Of a stretch of DNA of 48,717 nt, positions 48,591 to 48,717 are shown piece after piece; position 1 is the first letter of the stretch; each line of letters begins with the position of its first letter. Location of the stretch: NCBI GenBank assembly GCA_020248945.1, contig JADCGQ010000067.1:1-48717 (forward strand), given 5' to 3'. This DNA comes from Rubrivivax sp. GTDB lineage: Bacteria; Pseudomonadota; Gammaproteobacteria; Burkholderiales; Burkholderiaceae_C. Under the pieces are notes generated by a model that did not search any database, was not told the DNA's origin, and saw nothing but the letters and a program-made list of their open reading frames with translations. The position numbers and the translations under genes were made by a program.

Positions 48591-48714
48591 GAGCAGCGCA
48601 GGCTTGAGGGGAGCGCGCGCAGCGCGCATCGTGAACTGACTCACCGCAAGTGTTTGAGCGGAGTTCGCGCAGCGAACGCAGCGAGTTTTGCGGTGCCCCC
48701 TCAAGTCGAGCAGC
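48591..48714 (-). repeat. 124-nt inverted repeat, right arm
   Basis: Read on the minus strand it begins GCTGCTCGACTTGAGG and ends CTGCGCTGCTC, same as the left arm. The window ends three bases further, so it may extend. Confidence 0.8.
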
Positions 48715-48717
48715 GCA

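Larger units (their letters stand above)
48109..48717. other. Non-coding, repeat-rich region upstream of parE
   Basis: About 600 bases without a credible gene. It holds the third copy of the dispersed repeat, a GTCGGCCC/GGGCCGAC hairpin (48306-48324) and two pairs of inverted repeats described separately. The parE promoter should lie in its left part but no convincing boxes were found. Confidence 0.7.

Noticed and set aside
48226..48639. Small open frames in the right-edge region, on both strands
   Set aside because: They lie within the inverted repeats, give Arg/Ala-rich translations that mirror one another and have no ribosome sites.

Overview
The window is very GC-rich (about 70% by eye) chromosomal DNA of a betaproteobacterium, most likely a member of Burkholderiales near the Rubrivivax/Leptothrix/Ideonella group. 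This rests on protein character (HemC/HemD/HemX/HemY, Ppc, ArgH, ParC/ParE, RidA), on an argH-algZ-algR-hemC type neighbourhood, on a PEP-CTERM-like surface protein, and on short dispersed repeats (core GGGCTGAGCCTGTCGAAG) that I associate with this kind of genome. Taxonomy is inferred from memory of these families; no search was run.

Layout. 1-2.3 kb: the cut-off start of an IS transposase, a FecR-domain exported protein, a metallo-beta-lactamase-fold hydrolase, and a tRNA-Arg(ACG) with visible promoter and terminator. 2.3-6.5 kb: haem operon hemC-hemD-hemX-hemY on the minus strand. 6.6-9.4 kb: phosphoenolpyruvate carboxylase. 9.4-12.5 kb: an AlgZ/AlgR-like LytTR two-component pair, with an unknown membrane-anchored protein translationally coupled to the regulator. 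12.6-15.8 kb: argH and a biotin-carrier/carboxyltransferase fusion. 15.9-22.7 kb: an accessory surface region with a lipoprotein hydrolase, a patatin with an outer-membrane barrel (type Vd-like), an XRE regulator, an outer-membrane barrel protein and a LuxR-type regulator. 22.8-25.5 kb: a complete IS21-family element with 52-bp ends and a GCTGG target duplication, nested in an older decayed transposase gene; another barrel protein follows.

26.4-36.2 kb holds the most unusual system: five tightly packed minus-strand genes. In transcription order they are a transglutaminase plus GS-like putative amidoligase (DUF2126), a circularly permuted ATP-grasp fused to alpha-E, a second transglutaminase, a second stand-alone ATP-grasp and a second stand-alone alpha-E protein. 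The set looks like a doubled peptide-bond-forming and peptide-bond-breaking pathway with no known product. It starts inside the 3' end of comEC.

36.1-48.7 kb: comEC, ridA-like and dsbB genes, a chemotaxis-receptor remnant, a PEP-CTERM-like protein, topoisomerase IV genes parC and parE, and between them a LysR regulator divergent from an SbtA-type bicarbonate permease, plus a GNAT acetyltransferase overlapping parE. The right edge is a non-coding region of nested inverted repeats. No CRISPR array, rRNA or prophage was seen.
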